This document shows, piece by piece, positions 63,546 to 64,000 of a stretch of DNA of 64,000 nt. Made by a program: the position numbers and the translations under genes. Position 1 is the stretch's first letter. Each line of letters begins with the position of its first letter. Under the pieces are notes generated by a model, which did no database searches, was not told the DNA's origin, and saw nothing but the letters and a program-made list of their open reading frames with translations. Source of the stretch: Amaranthus tricolor (taxonomy: Eukaryota > Streptophyta > Magnoliopsida > Caryophyllales > Amaranthaceae); the NCBI RefSeq assembly GCF_026212465.1, contig NC_080062.1:1169501-1233500 (forward strand), given 5' to 3'.

Positions 63546-64000
63546 GAGACCGCCTCAATATGAGGCGGTACAATTGGGTCGGCCTAAAAGCTAAAAGTTA
63601 AAAAAATAAAAATGGCGCAAAACTCCAAAATTAGAAAATAAATTTAATTTTGACTTTAATGATATCAATTCTAACATTTAAGTGATCAATTTCAACTTAA
63701 AGTAAACCTTAAATAAATCAATTAAAATAAAAATATTCAATTTTTCTAAAAGTGATCAATTTTGACATTAAAGTAATCAATTTCTACTTACAAGTTTATA
63801 AACTTAAATGGACAATTATTTTAAAGTCTTCAATTTCGATGTTAAAGTGATCAATTCAAACGTTGAAGTGATCAAAAAAGTGATCAATTAAATGACCAGT
63901 TATAACTTATAAAAGAAACCAATTATATTTATGACCTTAAAGATATCAATTATAACTTTAAATTGATCAATTATTGATCGCGAATTGTAAAAATTTATAA
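63546..64000. repeat. Degenerate tandem repeats at the right edge
   Basis: A ggagagaccgcctcaatatg word (63542-63561) is followed from about 63655 by near 24-bp units (aaagtgatcaatttcaactt) to the window end. They are related in style to the arrays at 4796 and 55080. No gene. Confidence 0.65.

Overview
This is nuclear DNA from a flowering plant. Introns have plant-type splice sites, the retrotransposons belong to plant Copia and Ty3/Gypsy lineages, and there are MITEs, a Mutator-like element (MULE) and plant receptor-like kinases of the CrRLK1L (FERONIA) and LRK10L types. The style (many CrRLK1L paralogues, long (TA)n tracts, AT-rich intergenic DNA) suggests a eudicot, perhaps Amaranthaceae (spinach, beet or goosefoot relatives). 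That placement is inference and was not tested. No tRNA, rRNA, CRISPR array or prokaryotic operon was seen.

Layout. 1-331: 3' end of a probable hAT transposon. 0.6-5.4 kb: a small tandem family of secreted cysteine-rich peptides (copy A 708-836, copy B 1654-1890, copy C from 5279), each behind a similar TATA region, with a CACTA-like MITE (973-1239) and a 1.4-kb non-autonomous CACTA-like element (2374-3800) between them. 5.4-35.2 kb: a nested retrotransposon block inserted inside copy C. The outer element is a Tork-like Copia on + (5398-35246, target duplication aatgg/aatga). Inside its integrase is an Athila-like Gypsy on - (7003-31543, duplication agtgg). Inside the Gypsy reverse transcriptase is a young Sirevirus-like Copia on - (17121-27646, duplication agttt). 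A CACTA-like MITE (33627-34462) sits in the outer Copia, and a 2.1-kb (TA)n tract (13792-15933) lies in the Gypsy pol. The rest of peptide gene C resumes at 35247.

35.4-43.7 kb: a LINE-like fragment, a solo LTR (36541-37308, duplication attac) and a 5-kb MULE (38645-43691). The MULE has ~240-bp inverted repeats, a decayed transposase on + and a convergent GRF-zinc-finger/membrane ORF on -. 43.9-64 kb: a tandem segmental duplication of a FERONIA-like receptor kinase. Copy 1 (43910-48734) is complete in domain order but has a one-base frameshift in its kinase. Copy 2 (55563-59486) keeps the malectin-like ectodomain and lacks its own kinase. It is followed by an LRK10L-type membrane and kinase exon (60993-62161) whose splice phase would allow fusion, and then by an inverted scrap of a CrRLK1L kinase (62480-62690). 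A second solo LTR (53636-54280, duplication gaata), two Stowaway-like MITEs and dispersed AT-rich tandem repeats fill the gaps.

The likely living genes are therefore peptide B (perhaps A), the two ectodomain genes and the LRK10L kinase; nearly everything else is transposon. The TE block is well dated internally: LTR pairs differ most in the outer element, less in the Gypsy and least in the inner Sirevirus. The most interesting candidates are the possible malectin-LRK10L chimeric receptor, the LTR-initiated ORF that reads in frame into the 3' half of the broken peptide gene, and the convergent GRF ORF in the MULE.
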